Assembly (NCBI RefSeq): GCF_003003355.1
Contig: NZ_PVTQ01000012.1
Location: forward strand, 1-64,000
Reading direction: 5' to 3'
From: Donghicola tyrosinivorans
GTDB taxonomy: Bacteria; Pseudomonadota; Alphaproteobacteria; Rhodobacterales; Rhodobacteraceae
Length of the DNA: 64,000 bases
A program made the translations under genes and the position numbers. Below, in pieces: positions 44,960 to 53,672 of the stretch; the first letter of the stretch is position 1; every line of letters starts with the position of its first letter. The notes under the pieces are model-generated. The model did not search any database. It was given only the letters and a program-made list of their open reading frames with translations, and was not told the DNA's origin.

Positions 44960-46045
44960 TTAGTTGCCCGATTTGACCTTGGTCCACATGCGGGTCACGG
45001 TCCGCTGCAGCTTGGGATCATAGGGCGAGAAGGTGTAAAGGTTCGCCACGGTCGCCTCATCGGGGTAGATCGCGGTGTCACCGATTACGTCCTCAACCAG
45101 GAACTCCTGCGAGGCTTTGTTGCCGTTCGCGTAGTACACATAGTTCGAGGCCGCGGCCATGTTCTGCGCGTCCATGATAAAGTTCAGGAACTTGTGCGCA
45201 CCATCGGGGTTCGGCGCATCCACGGGGATCGCCATCTGGTCGAACCACATCAGCGCACCCTCTTTCGGCGCATTGTAGGCGATCTCAACCCCGTTTTCGG
45301 CCTCGGCGGCGCGGTCACGAGATTGCAGGATGTCACCCGACCAGCCGAAGGCCACGCAGATGTCGCCGTTTGCCAGGGCGTTAATGTATTCCGACGAATC
45401 GAATTTCTGCACGTAGGGGCGAATGGCCATCAGCACCTCTTCGGTGCCCGCGATCACATCCGCGTCTTTGCTGTCGGGGTCTTGACCCTGATACTTCAGC
45501 ACGGCGGGGATAACTTCGGTCGGTGCGTCCAACATGTAAACGCCGCACGAGGCCAGCTTTTCCATGTTCGCCGGATCGAAAATCAGCGCGAGGCTGTCGA
45601 TGGGGGCGTCCGCACCCAGAACCTCGGCCACTTTTCCGGTGTTTACGCCGATGCCGGTGGTGCCCCACATGTAGTTGATCGAATATTCGTTGCCGGGGTC
45701 ATACTGGGCGGTACGCTCTTTGATCGCGTCCCACATGTTGCCAGCGTTCGAAAGCTTGGACTGGTCCAGTTTCTGGAACGCGCCTGCCGCGATCTGGCGC
45801 TGAAGGAAGCTGCCGGTGGGAACCACAACATCGTAGCCAGAACCGCCTGCCAGCATTTTGGTTTCCAGAACCTCGTTGCTGTCGAAGACGTCGTAGATCA
45901 GATCAATGCCGGTCTCGCTTTCGAACTTGGTTAGCAGTTCTTCGTCGATATAGTCGGACCAGTTATAGACCCGGACCTCTTCGGCCATGGCCTGAGCGGC
46001 AACCAAGGCCAGTGCTGCGGTGGTGGTCGCAAGTTTGAGTGTCAT
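44960..46045 (-). CDS. potF: Putrescine-binding periplasmic protein (PotF-type)
   Basis: 361 residues. Signal peptide MTLKLATTTAALALVAAQAMA, mature domain beginning EEVRVYNWSDYIDEELL, the hallmark of PotD/PotF. It contains YDVVVPTGSFLQRQIAAGAF, MWGTTGIGVNTGKV, CVAFGWSGDI and MWFDQMAIPVDAPN. The order potF-potG-potH-potI is that of the E. coli putrescine system. GGGAG lies upstream of the ATG. The gene faces the GntR regulator across 163 bp holding a nested dyad. Confidence 0.95.
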   Translation of the reverse strand: MTLKLATTTAALALVAAQAMAEEVRVYNWSDYIDEELLTKFESETGIDLIYDVFDSNEVLETKMLAGGSGYDVVVPTGSFLQRQIAAGAFQKLDQSKLSNAGNMWDAIKERTAQYDPGNEYSINYMWGTTGIGVNTGKVAEVLGADAPIDSLALIFDPANMEKLASCGVYMLDAPTEVIPAVLKYQGQDPDSKDADVIAGTEEVLMAIRPYVQKFDSSEYINALANGDICVAFGWSGDILQSRDRAAEAENGVEIAYNAPKEGALMWFDQMAIPVDAPNPDGAHKFLNFIMDAQNMAAASNYVYYANGNKASQEFLVEDVIGDTAIYPDEATVANLYTFSPYDPKLQRTVTRMWTKVKSGN

Positions 46046-46136
46046 AGTTCTCTCCCGTTGGGCAATGAGCGCTTGTTGCGCCTCTGAGGAAGGATTTGAT
46101 CAAGTTTTACCCGATGTGGCAACGTTTCATTATTTC

Positions 46137-46169
46137 CACACTCAGAGTAAACTCTTAAGGCATAGTGTG
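46137..46169. promoter_or_regulatory. Nested dyad in the potF/GntR divergent promoter region
   Basis: CACACT (46137-46142) and AGTGTG (46164-46169) form an outer inverted repeat. Inside lie AGAGT-AA-ACTCT (46144-46155) and the overlapping ACTC-A-GAGT. The site lies 40 bp before the GntR start and about 92 bp upstream of potF. It is the best candidate operator for the adjacent GntR-family protein; which half it uses is not certain. Confidence 0.5.
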
Positions 46170-46208
46170 ACGCAAGCGTGAGTGATGTAACGACGAGGCG
46201 ATGAAAAA

Positions 46209-46898
46209 TTGAACAAACCCAACGGGAAACAATCAGGAATGACGTCGGTTCCGGCCCATCAGATCGCATATCAGGCGTTACGTGAAAAAATCCTGTTCGG
46301 AGAGCTAGCTCCCGGTCAGGCGGTTACGATTCTCGGCTTAACCGAGCAACTGGGTGCGGGCATGACACCTGTGCGCGAGGCGATCCGACGCCTGACAGCC
46401 GCGGGTGCGCTGGACTTTCAAGGCAATCGTCGCGTGTATGTGCCGCGTTTGTCGCGAAAATCAGTGGAAGAGCTTGTGTATGCAAGGCTTGCGCTAGAAC
46501 CAGAGCTGACCAGACAGGCCTGCCTGCACGCCACCCCGCCCCGTATAAAACAGCTGACAGCCATCGATACGGCGCTGGATCAGGCCATGAACAACGGCGA
46601 TATCGCTGGGTATTTGATGGGCAACTACCAGTTCCATCACACGCTTTATGACATGGCCGATGCACCGATCCTTGCCACAATGGCAGACGGATTGTGGCTG
46701 CGATTCGGGCCGTCTTTGCGTGTGGTCTGCGGGCGATATGGCACCGCGAATCTGCCTGACAATCACAAACTGCTACTGACCGCACTGGCGGCTGGCGACG
46801 CGGACGGGGCCGCAACAGCCATGGAAGCGGACATCAAACAGGGCATGAAGCAGCTGGCCGAGACCCTCGGCGAAAGCGATTCGATTGACAGCGTATAA
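46209..46898 (+). CDS. GntR family (FadR/FCD-type) transcriptional regulator
   Basis: 229 residues. The winged helix is at residues 18-75 (IAYQALREKILFGELAPGQAVTILGLTEQLGAGMTPVREAIRRL, with the usual GMTPVREAI recognition helix). The C-terminal FCD ligand domain contains FHHTLYDMADAP. It is a likely regulator of the putrescine importer that is divergent from it and of the aminotransferase behind it. The start is uncertain: TTG at 46209 with GAGG 11 bases upstream, or ATG at 46239. Confidence 0.87.
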   Translation: MNKPNGKQSGMTSVPAHQIAYQALREKILFGELAPGQAVTILGLTEQLGAGMTPVREAIRRLTAAGALDFQGNRRVYVPRLSRKSVEELVYARLALEPELTRQACLHATPPRIKQLTAIDTALDQAMNNGDIAGYLMGNYQFHHTLYDMADAPILATMADGLWLRFGPSLRVVCGRYGTANLPDNHKLLLTALAAGDADGAATAMEADIKQGMKQLAETLGESDSIDSV

Positions 46899-46972
46899 TT
46901 TGATCATATTCTGCGTGTAAGGGTCGCGTGCCGTTGGTGCGCGACAGGACTCTTTTCCGACACGAGGACAGA

Positions 46973-48364
46973 ATGGCGCAGATTTCGAACCACATGGCGA
47001 CCGCCGAACTACAAGCGCTGGACGCCGATCACCACATGCACCCCTTTTCTACTCAGGCGGGGTTCAAGACCAAGGGCGCGCGGGTGATCACCCGTGCCTC
47101 GGGCACACGCCTGTGGGACTCTGAGGGGAATGAAATTCTGGACGCCATGGCGGGTCTGTGGTGCGTCAACATCGGCTATGGCCGTGACGAGCTGGCCGAG
47201 GTCGCCTACCGCCAGATGAAAGAACTGCCCTACTACAACACCTTCTTCCAGACGACCCACGTTCCGGTCATCGCCCTGTCGGCGCGTCTTGCCGAACTGG
47301 CGCCCGGCGATCTGAACCATGTTTTCTATGCGGGTTCGGGTTCGGAAGCGAATGACACCAACATCCGCATGGTGCGCTTTTACTGGGCGCAGAAGGGCAA
47401 GCCGGACAAGAACATCATCATCTCGCGCAAGAATGGCTATCACGGCTCGACCCTTGGGGCGATGTCCCTTGGCGGCATGAGCGGGATGCACGCCCAAGGC
47501 GGCGTGGTGCAGAACGTGCATCACATCGACCAGCCCAACTGGTGGGCCGAGGGCGGCGACATGACCCCCGAGGAATTCGGTCTGGAGCGTGCGCAACAGC
47601 TGGAAAAAGCGATTCTGGAACTGGGCGAAGACCGCGTTGCGGCCTTTATTGCCGAGCCCATTCAGGGCGCTGGCGGCGTGATCGTCCCCCCCGAAACCTA
47701 CTGGCCCGAGATCAAGCGCATTTGCGACAAATACGAAATCCTTCTGATCGCGGACGAAGTGATCTGCGGTTTCGGTCGTACCGGCCAGTGGTTCGGCAGC
47801 CAGACTGTCGGCATCCAGCCGCATATCATGACCATCGCCAAGGGCCTCAGCTCGGGCTACGCGCCGATTGGCGGCTCGATCGTCTGTGACGAGGTGGCCG
47901 AAGTGGTCGGTTCGGGCGAATTCAACCACGGCTACACCTACGCAGGCCACCCGGTCAGCGCCGCCGTGGCCTTGGAAAACCTGCGCATTCTGGATGAAGA
48001 AAAGATCATCGAGACCGCCCGCGAACAAATCGCGCCCTACCTGAAACAGCAGTTCGAAGCGTTGGTGGACCACCCGATGGTGGGTGAGGCGAAAATCGTG
48101 GGCCACATGGGCTCGATCGCGCTGACCCCGAACAAAGAGACCCGCGCCAAGTTCGCCGCCGAGGCCGGAACCGTTGGCTACATCTGCCGCGAGCGCTGTT
48201 TCGCGAACAACCTGATCATGCGCCACGTGGGCGACCGGATGATCATCTCGCCGCCGCTGGTGTTCACCCGTGACGACGTGGACCTGTTGATTTCGCGGGC
48301 CCGCAAATCGCTGGATGAAGCCTATGCAAAGGTGAAAGCAGAAGGCCTGTTTGTGGCCGCATAG
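46973..48364 (+). CDS. Class III aminotransferase, putrescine-pyruvate (SpuC) type
   Basis: 463 residues, PLP omega-aminotransferase. Landmarks are GLWCVNIGYGRDELAEVAYRQM, YYNTFFQTTH, FYAGSGSEANDTNIRMVR, NGYHGSTLGAMSLGGM, EPIQGAGGVIVPPETYW, DEVICGFGRTGQWFGS and the PLP lysine in MTIAKGLSSGYAP. The set matches SpuC/YgjG-like diamine transaminases. GAGGACAGA precedes the ATG at 46973. It follows the regulator gene by 74 bp. A DoeD-like role on 2,4-diaminobutyrate is the alternative, given the DoeA-like neighbour. Confidence 0.9.
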   Translation: MAQISNHMATAELQALDADHHMHPFSTQAGFKTKGARVITRASGTRLWDSEGNEILDAMAGLWCVNIGYGRDELAEVAYRQMKELPYYNTFFQTTHVPVIALSARLAELAPGDLNHVFYAGSGSEANDTNIRMVRFYWAQKGKPDKNIIISRKNGYHGSTLGAMSLGGMSGMHAQGGVVQNVHHIDQPNWWAEGGDMTPEEFGLERAQQLEKAILELGEDRVAAFIAEPIQGAGGVIVPPETYWPEIKRICDKYEILLIADEVICGFGRTGQWFGSQTVGIQPHIMTIAKGLSSGYAPIGGSIVCDEVAEVVGSGEFNHGYTYAGHPVSAAVALENLRILDEEKIIETAREQIAPYLKQQFEALVDHPMVGEAKIVGHMGSIALTPNKETRAKFAAEAGTVGYICRERCFANNLIMRHVGDRMIISPPLVFTRDDVDLLISRARKSLDEAYAKVKAEGLFVAA

Positions 48365-48371
48365 GAAAGTT

Positions 48372-48428
48372 TTGCGGGCCTTAGGGCCCGCAATGCCTTC
48401 GGCGAAGGTATTTTTGCCAAGATGAAAG
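48372..48428. terminator. Tandem hairpins plus repeat variant between aminotransferase and argE
   Basis: TTGCGGGCC-TTAG-GGCCCGCAA (48372-48393), then CCTTC-GGC-GAAGG followed by TATTTTT (48396-48415). The second merges into GTATTTTTGCCAAGATGAAAG, a variant of the dispersed repeat found at other convergent ends. Confidence 0.8.
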
Positions 48429-48437
48429 AGCGCGCGC

Positions 48438-49598
48438 CTATTGCGTCAGGCGATGGGCGACGCCTTCGAGAATTTTGATACAGGCGGCGAGTTGATCTTT
48501 GGCGACGAATTCGTCCGGCTTGTGGGCTTGGGCGATGCTTCCGGGGCCACAGACGACAGCATCGATGCCGATGGACTGGAAAAGGCCAGCCTCGGTTCCG
48601 AATGACACCACATCAGCACTATTGGCGCCTGTGAGTTCTGCGAGGAGATCGCGGGCGGCGTTGATCTCCATCGGCTCAAGGCCCGCCACTTCGCCAAGGG
48701 TTTCGGTGTGGATCGCGGCCTCGGGGTGGATGGCCTGCATTTTCGGCAGGAGTTCCTGCGTCGCGTAGCGGGTGATTTCGGTTGTGACGTAATCGTAATC
48801 CGTCGCCTGTACTGGCCGGAATTCCCAGTCCACTTCGGCTTTACCCACGATCACGTTGTGGGCCACCCCGCCGTGCAGCCCGCCAATGTTGATCGTGGTC
48901 CAAGGGGGGTCGAAGCGCGAGCCTTCGGGGGCACGGGATTTCAGGCCTTCGCGTAGTTCTAGAAGTTTTGAAACATAGAGCACGGCGTATTCCACAGCGT
49001 TCACCCCTGCGTTGGGATTGCTGCCGTGGCCTTCAAGGCCGGTGAAGCGCGTGGTGTATTCGCAGCAGCCCTTGTGACCTTCGATGACCCGCATCTCTGT
49101 CGGCTCTCCGATCAGGGCGATGGCGGGTTTCACAGGGGATTTCGCCAACATTTTGACCAGTGCCTGAGCACCGAGGCAGGCGGTTTCCTCATCATAGGTG
49201 AAGGCGAAATGGATCGGGCGTTTGAGATCCAGCTTTGCGAAATCGGGGGCCAGCGCGATGCAGGCAGCGATAAAGCCTTTCATATCACAGGTGCCGCGCC
49301 CGTAAAGCAGCCCGTCTTTTTCAACCAAAGTGAAGGGATCCGTCGTCCAATCCTGATCCTCGACTGGGACCACATCGCTGTGGCCCGACAGGATGACACC
49401 GCCATCGACCTCTGGTCCTAAACTGGCCCAGAGGTTGGCTTTTTTACCGGTCGCGTCATGTTGCAGCGTGACGCGGGCGCCGACCTTAGTGAGGCTTTCC
49501 TCCAGATAGGCCATCATCTGAAGGTTCGAATCCACCGAGATCGTCGGAAAGGCGATCAGATCCGCCAATGTGGCTTGGACGCGGGATAGCTTGTTCAT
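48438..49598 (-). CDS. argE: Acetylornithine deacetylase-type M20 metallohydrolase (ArgE-like)
   Basis: 386 residues, M20 family. Zinc ligands are suggested by SGHSDVVPV, RGTCDMKGF and DEETACLG. The SGHSD-CDMKG arrangement is the ArgE form. It removes N-acetyl groups from acetylated diamino acids such as N2-acetylornithine. The ATG lies inside the 3' end of the DoeA-like gene, with no clear ribosome site, so it is likely translated by coupling. Because of that partner, N-acetyl-2,4-diaminobutyrate is a plausible substrate in addition to acetylornithine. Confidence 0.85.
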   Translation of the reverse strand: MNKLSRVQATLADLIAFPTISVDSNLQMMAYLEESLTKVGARVTLQHDATGKKANLWASLGPEVDGGVILSGHSDVVPVEDQDWTTDPFTLVEKDGLLYGRGTCDMKGFIAACIALAPDFAKLDLKRPIHFAFTYDEETACLGAQALVKMLAKSPVKPAIALIGEPTEMRVIEGHKGCCEYTTRFTGLEGHGSNPNAGVNAVEYAVLYVSKLLELREGLKSRAPEGSRFDPPWTTINIGGLHGGVAHNVIVGKAEVDWEFRPVQATDYDYVTTEITRYATQELLPKMQAIHPEAAIHTETLGEVAGLEPMEINAARDLLAELTGANSADVVSFGTEAGLFQSIGIDAVVCGPGSIAQAHKPDEFVAKDQLAACIKILEGVAHRLTQ

Positions 49599-50781
49599 TG
49601 GTTTTCACAAAGAGTTTGCGCGGCTGGCTGCAGAAGCATTCAGCGGGGCCTTCAGGTTTGATCAGGATGGATTCGGTGATCTCAAGGCCCCAGTCCTGCA
49701 TCCAGAGGCCGGGCATGAAGTGGAAGGTCATACCGGGTAGCAGAACAGTTTCGTCCTCGGCGCGCAAGCTGATGGTGCGTTCGCCCCAATCCGGCGGGTA
49801 GCTAAGGCCGATAGGGTAGCCACAGCGTTCGCCGCGGGTGATACCAGCGGCCTCTAGCGGTACGGCCAGGGCGTTGGCGATGTCGCAGGCGCGATTGCCG
49901 GCGCGGGCGGCATCAAGGCCGGCCTCAAGGCCCATGACCAGCGCGGCCTCGGCCCGTTTGAAGGTGTCATCAGGCTCGCCCAAGAAGATCGTGCGCGACA
50001 AGGGCGCGTGATAACGGCGGTAGCAGCCGGAGATTTCAAAGAAGGTCGCCTCGCCCCCCTGAAAAGGACGGCCGTCCCACGTCAGGTGCGGCGCGGCAGC
50101 GTCTGAACCCGAGGGCAGCAGTGGCACAATCGCGGGATAATCGCCCCAATGGCCATCAGCCCCAAGGGCAGCATCGCGCAGGATTTCGGCCACGATTTCG
50201 TTCTTCGGGACGCCAACCTCGACTCGCTCGACCAGACCGTTGATGATCTTGTCCGAGATTTTCGCGGCGCGGCGCATGAAGATCAGTTCTTCTTCGGACT
50301 TGATGCTGCGCTGCCAGTTCACGATTCCGGTGGCGTCTTCGATGGTGGCGGCGGGCAACTCTTCGATCAGAGTCAGGTGTGCCTTGGCCGAGTAGTAGTA
50401 GTTCTCCATCTCAACGCCGATACGGCCGTTTTCATAGCCCAGATCCTTCAGGATGCGGGCCAGATCTTGCATGGGATGGCGCACGCGGGACTGGACGAAG
50501 TTGTCCCGATAGCCGTGCACGTGGTCATCGGACATCCAGACCGTGCGCACCGCGCCGTTCGAATCCTGACCGCGGCCCCACCAGATCGGGTCACCGTCCA
50601 ACCGCACGATCACCCCTTGATGGACGTAGAACGACCAACCGTCATAGGCGGTCAGCCAAGCCATGTTCGAGGGGTCGGTAACGAATAATGCATCCAGACC
50701 CGAGGCCTGCATGGCCGTGCGAACAAGGCGCAAGCGACGCTTGTACTCTTCCGGTGTGAAAGGGATTTGCTTGGCCGTCAT
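49486..50781 (-). CDS. doeA: Ectoine hydrolase-like M24 family protein (DoeA)
   Basis: 431 residues. Motifs I recall from Halomonas DoeA appear in order: DPSNMAWLTAYDGWSFYVHQ, WWGRGQDSNGAVRTVWM, PAIVPLLPSGSDAAAPHLTWD, ISGCYRRYHAPLSRT, IGLSYPPDWGERT and MTFHFMPGLWMQDWGLEITE. DoeA opens ectoine to N-acetyl-diaminobutyrate. The ATG at 50781 has GAGGAGG seven bases upstream. The usual protein ends near the LFVK here; about 36 further low-complexity residues overlap argE by 113 nt in another frame. That may be a lost stop or a frameshift. Confidence 0.85.
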   Translation of the reverse strand: MTAKQIPFTPEEYKRRLRLVRTAMQASGLDALFVTDPSNMAWLTAYDGWSFYVHQGVIVRLDGDPIWWGRGQDSNGAVRTVWMSDDHVHGYRDNFVQSRVRHPMQDLARILKDLGYENGRIGVEMENYYYSAKAHLTLIEELPAATIEDATGIVNWQRSIKSEEELIFMRRAAKISDKIINGLVERVEVGVPKNEIVAEILRDAALGADGHWGDYPAIVPLLPSGSDAAAPHLTWDGRPFQGGEATFFEISGCYRRYHAPLSRTIFLGEPDDTFKRAEAALVMGLEAGLDAARAGNRACDIANALAVPLEAAGITRGERCGYPIGLSYPPDWGERTISLRAEDETVLLPGMTFHFMPGLWMQDWGLEITESILIKPEGPAECFCSQPRKLFVKTNEQAIPRPSHIGGSDRLSDDLGGFEPSDDGLSGGKPH

Positions 50782-51167
50782 CACAAGTCCTCCTCGGGGT
50801 CTTACCAGATGATGTTGCAAAATATCGGCGGGCAGAGTCGCCCTAAAAACGACAAAGATCAGCACAAAGCGCCCATTTTGACCGAAAGGAGGGCAGCTCA
50901 TCTGCCCAAATGTGCAGCAAAAACCTTAGGAAATCGCTTGAAATCGTCAGGGCTGGTCATAATTTATGCAGCCCACTTCGACTGTTCAGGTCGTTTTTGC
51001 GATCCATATGGTCGGGTCAAGCGCAGAAAAATGACCGTTTGAGCCGACTTGATACATCACCATGATTTTGACCCTTAGAGGCTGTTGCAAGACTCGACTG
51101 CACAAGGTTTAGTCAATGGTGAACAAGCGCAGCACCAAAAGCTGCCAATAAACACAGGGAGCCAGTT
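50782..51167. other. Divergent promoter region between doeA and potA-like gene, no gene seen
   Basis: 386 bases with no open frame of note and no tRNA. It must hold promoters for both the doeA-argE pair and the second polyamine importer. I see no strong dyad. A TTGAAA/TAATTT pair near 50938-50966 on the plus strand is the only weak promoter-like match. Confidence 0.4.
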
Positions 51168-52268
51168 TTGGCGCAGACATCTTCTAAAGATGCGTTCGTC
51201 GAGTTCGAACGCGTGCAAAAGAGCTATGATGGTGAAACTCTGGTCGTAAAAGACCTGAACCTCACCATGCCCAAAGGTGAGTTTCTGACCATGTTGGGGC
51301 CGTCGGGGTCCGGGAAAACCACCTGCCTGATGATGCTGGCAGGGTTTGAGACAGCCACCCATGGTGAAATCAAACTGGACGGCAAGCCCATCAACAACAT
51401 CCCGCCCCACAAGCGCGGCATCGGGATGGTTTTCCAGAACTACGCGCTTTTCCCCCACATGACCGTTGCGGAAAACCTCGCGTTCCCGCTTGAGGTCCGC
51501 AAGCTTGGCAAGTCCGAGCGTGAGGCCAAGGTGAAACGTGCGCTGGACATGGTGCAGATGGGGGCCTTTGGGGGCCGTCGTCCGGCTCAGCTTTCGGGCG
51601 GTCAGCAGCAGCGTATCGCGCTGGCACGCGCTCTGGTGTTTGAACCCGAACTGGTTCTGATGGACGAACCGCTTGGCGCGCTGGACAAACAGCTGCGCGA
51701 ACACATGCAGTTCGAAATCACCCGCATCGCGCACAATCTGGGGATCACCACCGTTTACGTGACCCACGACCAGACCGAGGCGCTGACCATGTCGGACCGC
51801 GTGGCCGTGTTCAACGATGGCCGCATCCAGCAGCTGGCTCCGCCGGATGAGCTGTATGAAGCGCCCCAGAACAGCTTTGTCGCCCAGTTCATCGGTGAAA
51901 ATAACACCCTTGAAGGCGTGGTTCAGGAAATCCGCGACGGTTTCGCCGTTGTGCGCCTGGACAGCGGCGAAGTCATCGACTGTAAGCCCGTCAACGTCAG
52001 CAAAGCCGGTGAACGCACGCTGGTCTCGATCCGCCCCGAGCGCGTCGAGATCGACAAATCGCGTCTGCACCCCGATGCGCACACCCTGAAAGCCGAAGTG
52101 CTGGAGTTCATCTACATGGGTGACATCTTCCGCACGCGCCTGAAAGTGGCTGGCCGTGACGACTTTATCATCAAAACACGTAACGCCCCCGACCAGCGCC
52201 GCCTGCAACCGGGCGAGATGATCGACATCGGATGGCTGGCCAATGACTGTCGGGCGCTAGACGCCTGA
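51168..52268 (+). CDS. Polyamine-type ABC transporter ATP-binding protein (PotA-like)
   Basis: 366 residues. GPSGSGKTTC, Q-loop FQNYALFPHMTVAENL, LSGGQQQRIALARALV, LMDEPLGALD and VTHDQTEALTMS, followed by a TOBE domain. Starts with a TTG at 51168 after GGGAG (spacing about 6-7); no ATG nearby. It belongs to the spermidine/putrescine/opine family. Together with the next three genes it makes a second polyamine-like importer in the window. Its exact substrate is unknown. Confidence 0.9.
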   Translation: MAQTSSKDAFVEFERVQKSYDGETLVVKDLNLTMPKGEFLTMLGPSGSGKTTCLMMLAGFETATHGEIKLDGKPINNIPPHKRGIGMVFQNYALFPHMTVAENLAFPLEVRKLGKSEREAKVKRALDMVQMGAFGGRRPAQLSGGQQQRIALARALVFEPELVLMDEPLGALDKQLREHMQFEITRIAHNLGITTVYVTHDQTEALTMSDRVAVFNDGRIQQLAPPDELYEAPQNSFVAQFIGENNTLEGVVQEIRDGFAVVRLDSGEVIDCKPVNVSKAGERTLVSIRPERVEIDKSRLHPDAHTLKAEVLEFIYMGDIFRTRLKVAGRDDFIIKTRNAPDQRRLQPGEMIDIGWLANDCRALDA

Positions 52269-52417
52269 GATTTAGGCGTTACTGTTTCTAATACCGCAGC
52301 GATTCACCTCTCTGCGGCGTCCCACGAACCAGAGGGTCTGTGAGGATTAGGGTGGCAGGCCAGTCCCGGGGCCAGAACCCGACAAGAACCAACCCGGGCG
52401 CTAACAGGGAGTATAAC

Positions 52418-53518
52418 ATGAAACTCACCAAACTGATGTTGACCACCACCGCTCTGACCATCGCCGCTGGCGCTGTATCGGCGGAAATGGCCGGCTCGAT
52501 GACCGTTGTGTCGTGGGGCGGTGCTTACCAGAACAGCCAGGTTAAGGCTTACGTAGAACCCTATCAGGCCATGAACGATGGTCTGGAAGTCATCACCGAC
52601 GAAAGCTCGGCCGAAGCGGTGACCAAACTGCGCGCGATGGCAGAAGCTGGCAACATCACCTGGGACGTCGTTGACGTTGTCGCAGCGGACGCAATGCGTC
52701 TTTGCGACGAAGGCCTGGCGCTGGAAATCGATCCCGACACCATGCTGGCAGATGCCCCCGACGGCACCAAAGCATCGGAAGACTTCGGCGATCTGATCGT
52801 CAGCGACTGCTTCATTCCCCAGATCGTGTACTCGACCACTTTCGGTTACCGCACCGACCTGCTGCCCGAAGCTCCCACCAGCGTCTGCGACATCTTCGAC
52901 ACCGAAAAGTTCCCTGGCAAGCGCGCGCTGGAAAAGCGCCCGATTGGCAACATGGAATGGGCTCTGATCTGTGACGGCGTCGCAATCGACGACGTTTACA
53001 CCACTCTTGAGACCCCCGAAGGCGTCGCTCGTGCATTCGCCAAGCTGGACACCATCAAAGACAGCGTTGTCTGGTGGTCGGCAGGCGCGGAAACCCCGCA
53101 GCTGCTGGCAGACGGCGAAGTTTCGATCGGTTCGACCTACAACGGTCGTCTGTTCTCGGCGATCGCCGAGCAGGGCCAGCCGATCGGCATGCTGTGGGAC
53201 TGGCAGATGTTCGACCTGGACGGCTGGATCATCCCCGCCAACCTGCCCGCAGACCGTGAAGCCCGCGCACTGGACTTCGTGAAGTTCGCAACCGACACCC
53301 AGCGTCTGGCGGATCAGGCCAAGTACATCTCGTACGGTCCCGCACGCGCATCGTCGGCACCGCTGGTTGGTCAGCACGCAGAACTGGGCATCGAAATGGC
53401 GCCCCACATGCCGACCGATCCCAACAACGCACAGAACACCTTCCTGTTCAACTACGACTGGTGGGCAAGCTACCGCGATGACCTGGACGCACAGTACCAG
53501 GCATGGCTGCTGCAGTAA
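52418..53518 (+). CDS. Periplasmic solute-binding protein of the second importer (PotD-family)
   Basis: 366 residues, signal peptide MKLTKLMLTTTALTIAAGAVSA. The mature protein begins MTVVSWGGAYQNSQVKAYVEPYQ, a type found in polyamine, opine and mannopine importers. Conserved stretches are TWDVVDVVAADAMRLCDEG, FPGKRALEKRPIGNMEWAL and LADGEVSIGSTYNGRL. AGGGAG precedes the ATG at 52418. Codon choice is narrow, as in abundant proteins. A weak hairpin near 52302-52320 separates it from the ATPase gene. Confidence 0.92.
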   Translation: MKLTKLMLTTTALTIAAGAVSAEMAGSMTVVSWGGAYQNSQVKAYVEPYQAMNDGLEVITDESSAEAVTKLRAMAEAGNITWDVVDVVAADAMRLCDEGLALEIDPDTMLADAPDGTKASEDFGDLIVSDCFIPQIVYSTTFGYRTDLLPEAPTSVCDIFDTEKFPGKRALEKRPIGNMEWALICDGVAIDDVYTTLETPEGVARAFAKLDTIKDSVVWWSAGAETPQLLADGEVSIGSTYNGRLFSAIAEQGQPIGMLWDWQMFDLDGWIIPANLPADREARALDFVKFATDTQRLADQAKYISYGPARASSAPLVGQHAELGIEMAPHMPTDPNNAQNTFLFNYDWWASYRDDLDAQYQAWLLQ

Positions 53519-53528
53519 TCTGCACCTC

Positions 53529-53555
53529 GGAAGGGGGGCCACGCGCCCCCTTTCC
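53529..53555 (+). terminator. Stem-loop after solute-binding protein gene
   Basis: A GC-rich hairpin (GAAGGGGGGC with GCCCCCTTTC, allowing one G-T pair) stands 11 bases after the stop, without a long T-run. In ABC operons such a structure often stabilises the upstream binding-protein message. Confidence 0.6.
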
Positions 53556-53672
53556 ACCCCGCTTTCTTCCCGAAACTTCAAGGTTCTTGCGCCAAGCCGA
53601 TTTCAGGGCTTTGCCCAACAACCTTTTCAAATGACGCCGGACAACCGGCGCTGACCTTCAACAGGGATACAC

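Noticed and set aside
47009-48226. A 405-codon antisense frame across the class III aminotransferase
   Set aside because: The plus strand has a full PLP-enzyme signature; the antisense protein shows none.
50938-50966. Possible sigma-70 promoter (TTGAAA...TAATTT)
   Set aside because: A 16-bp spacer and poor -10 match make it too weak to list as a promoter.
51075-52208. A 377-codon antisense frame over the PotA-like gene
   Set aside because: Mirror of the conserved ATPase domain; no independent support.
52304-53581. A 425-codon antisense frame across the solute-binding protein
   Set aside because: The plus-strand protein has a signal peptide and family motifs; the antisense frame has none.
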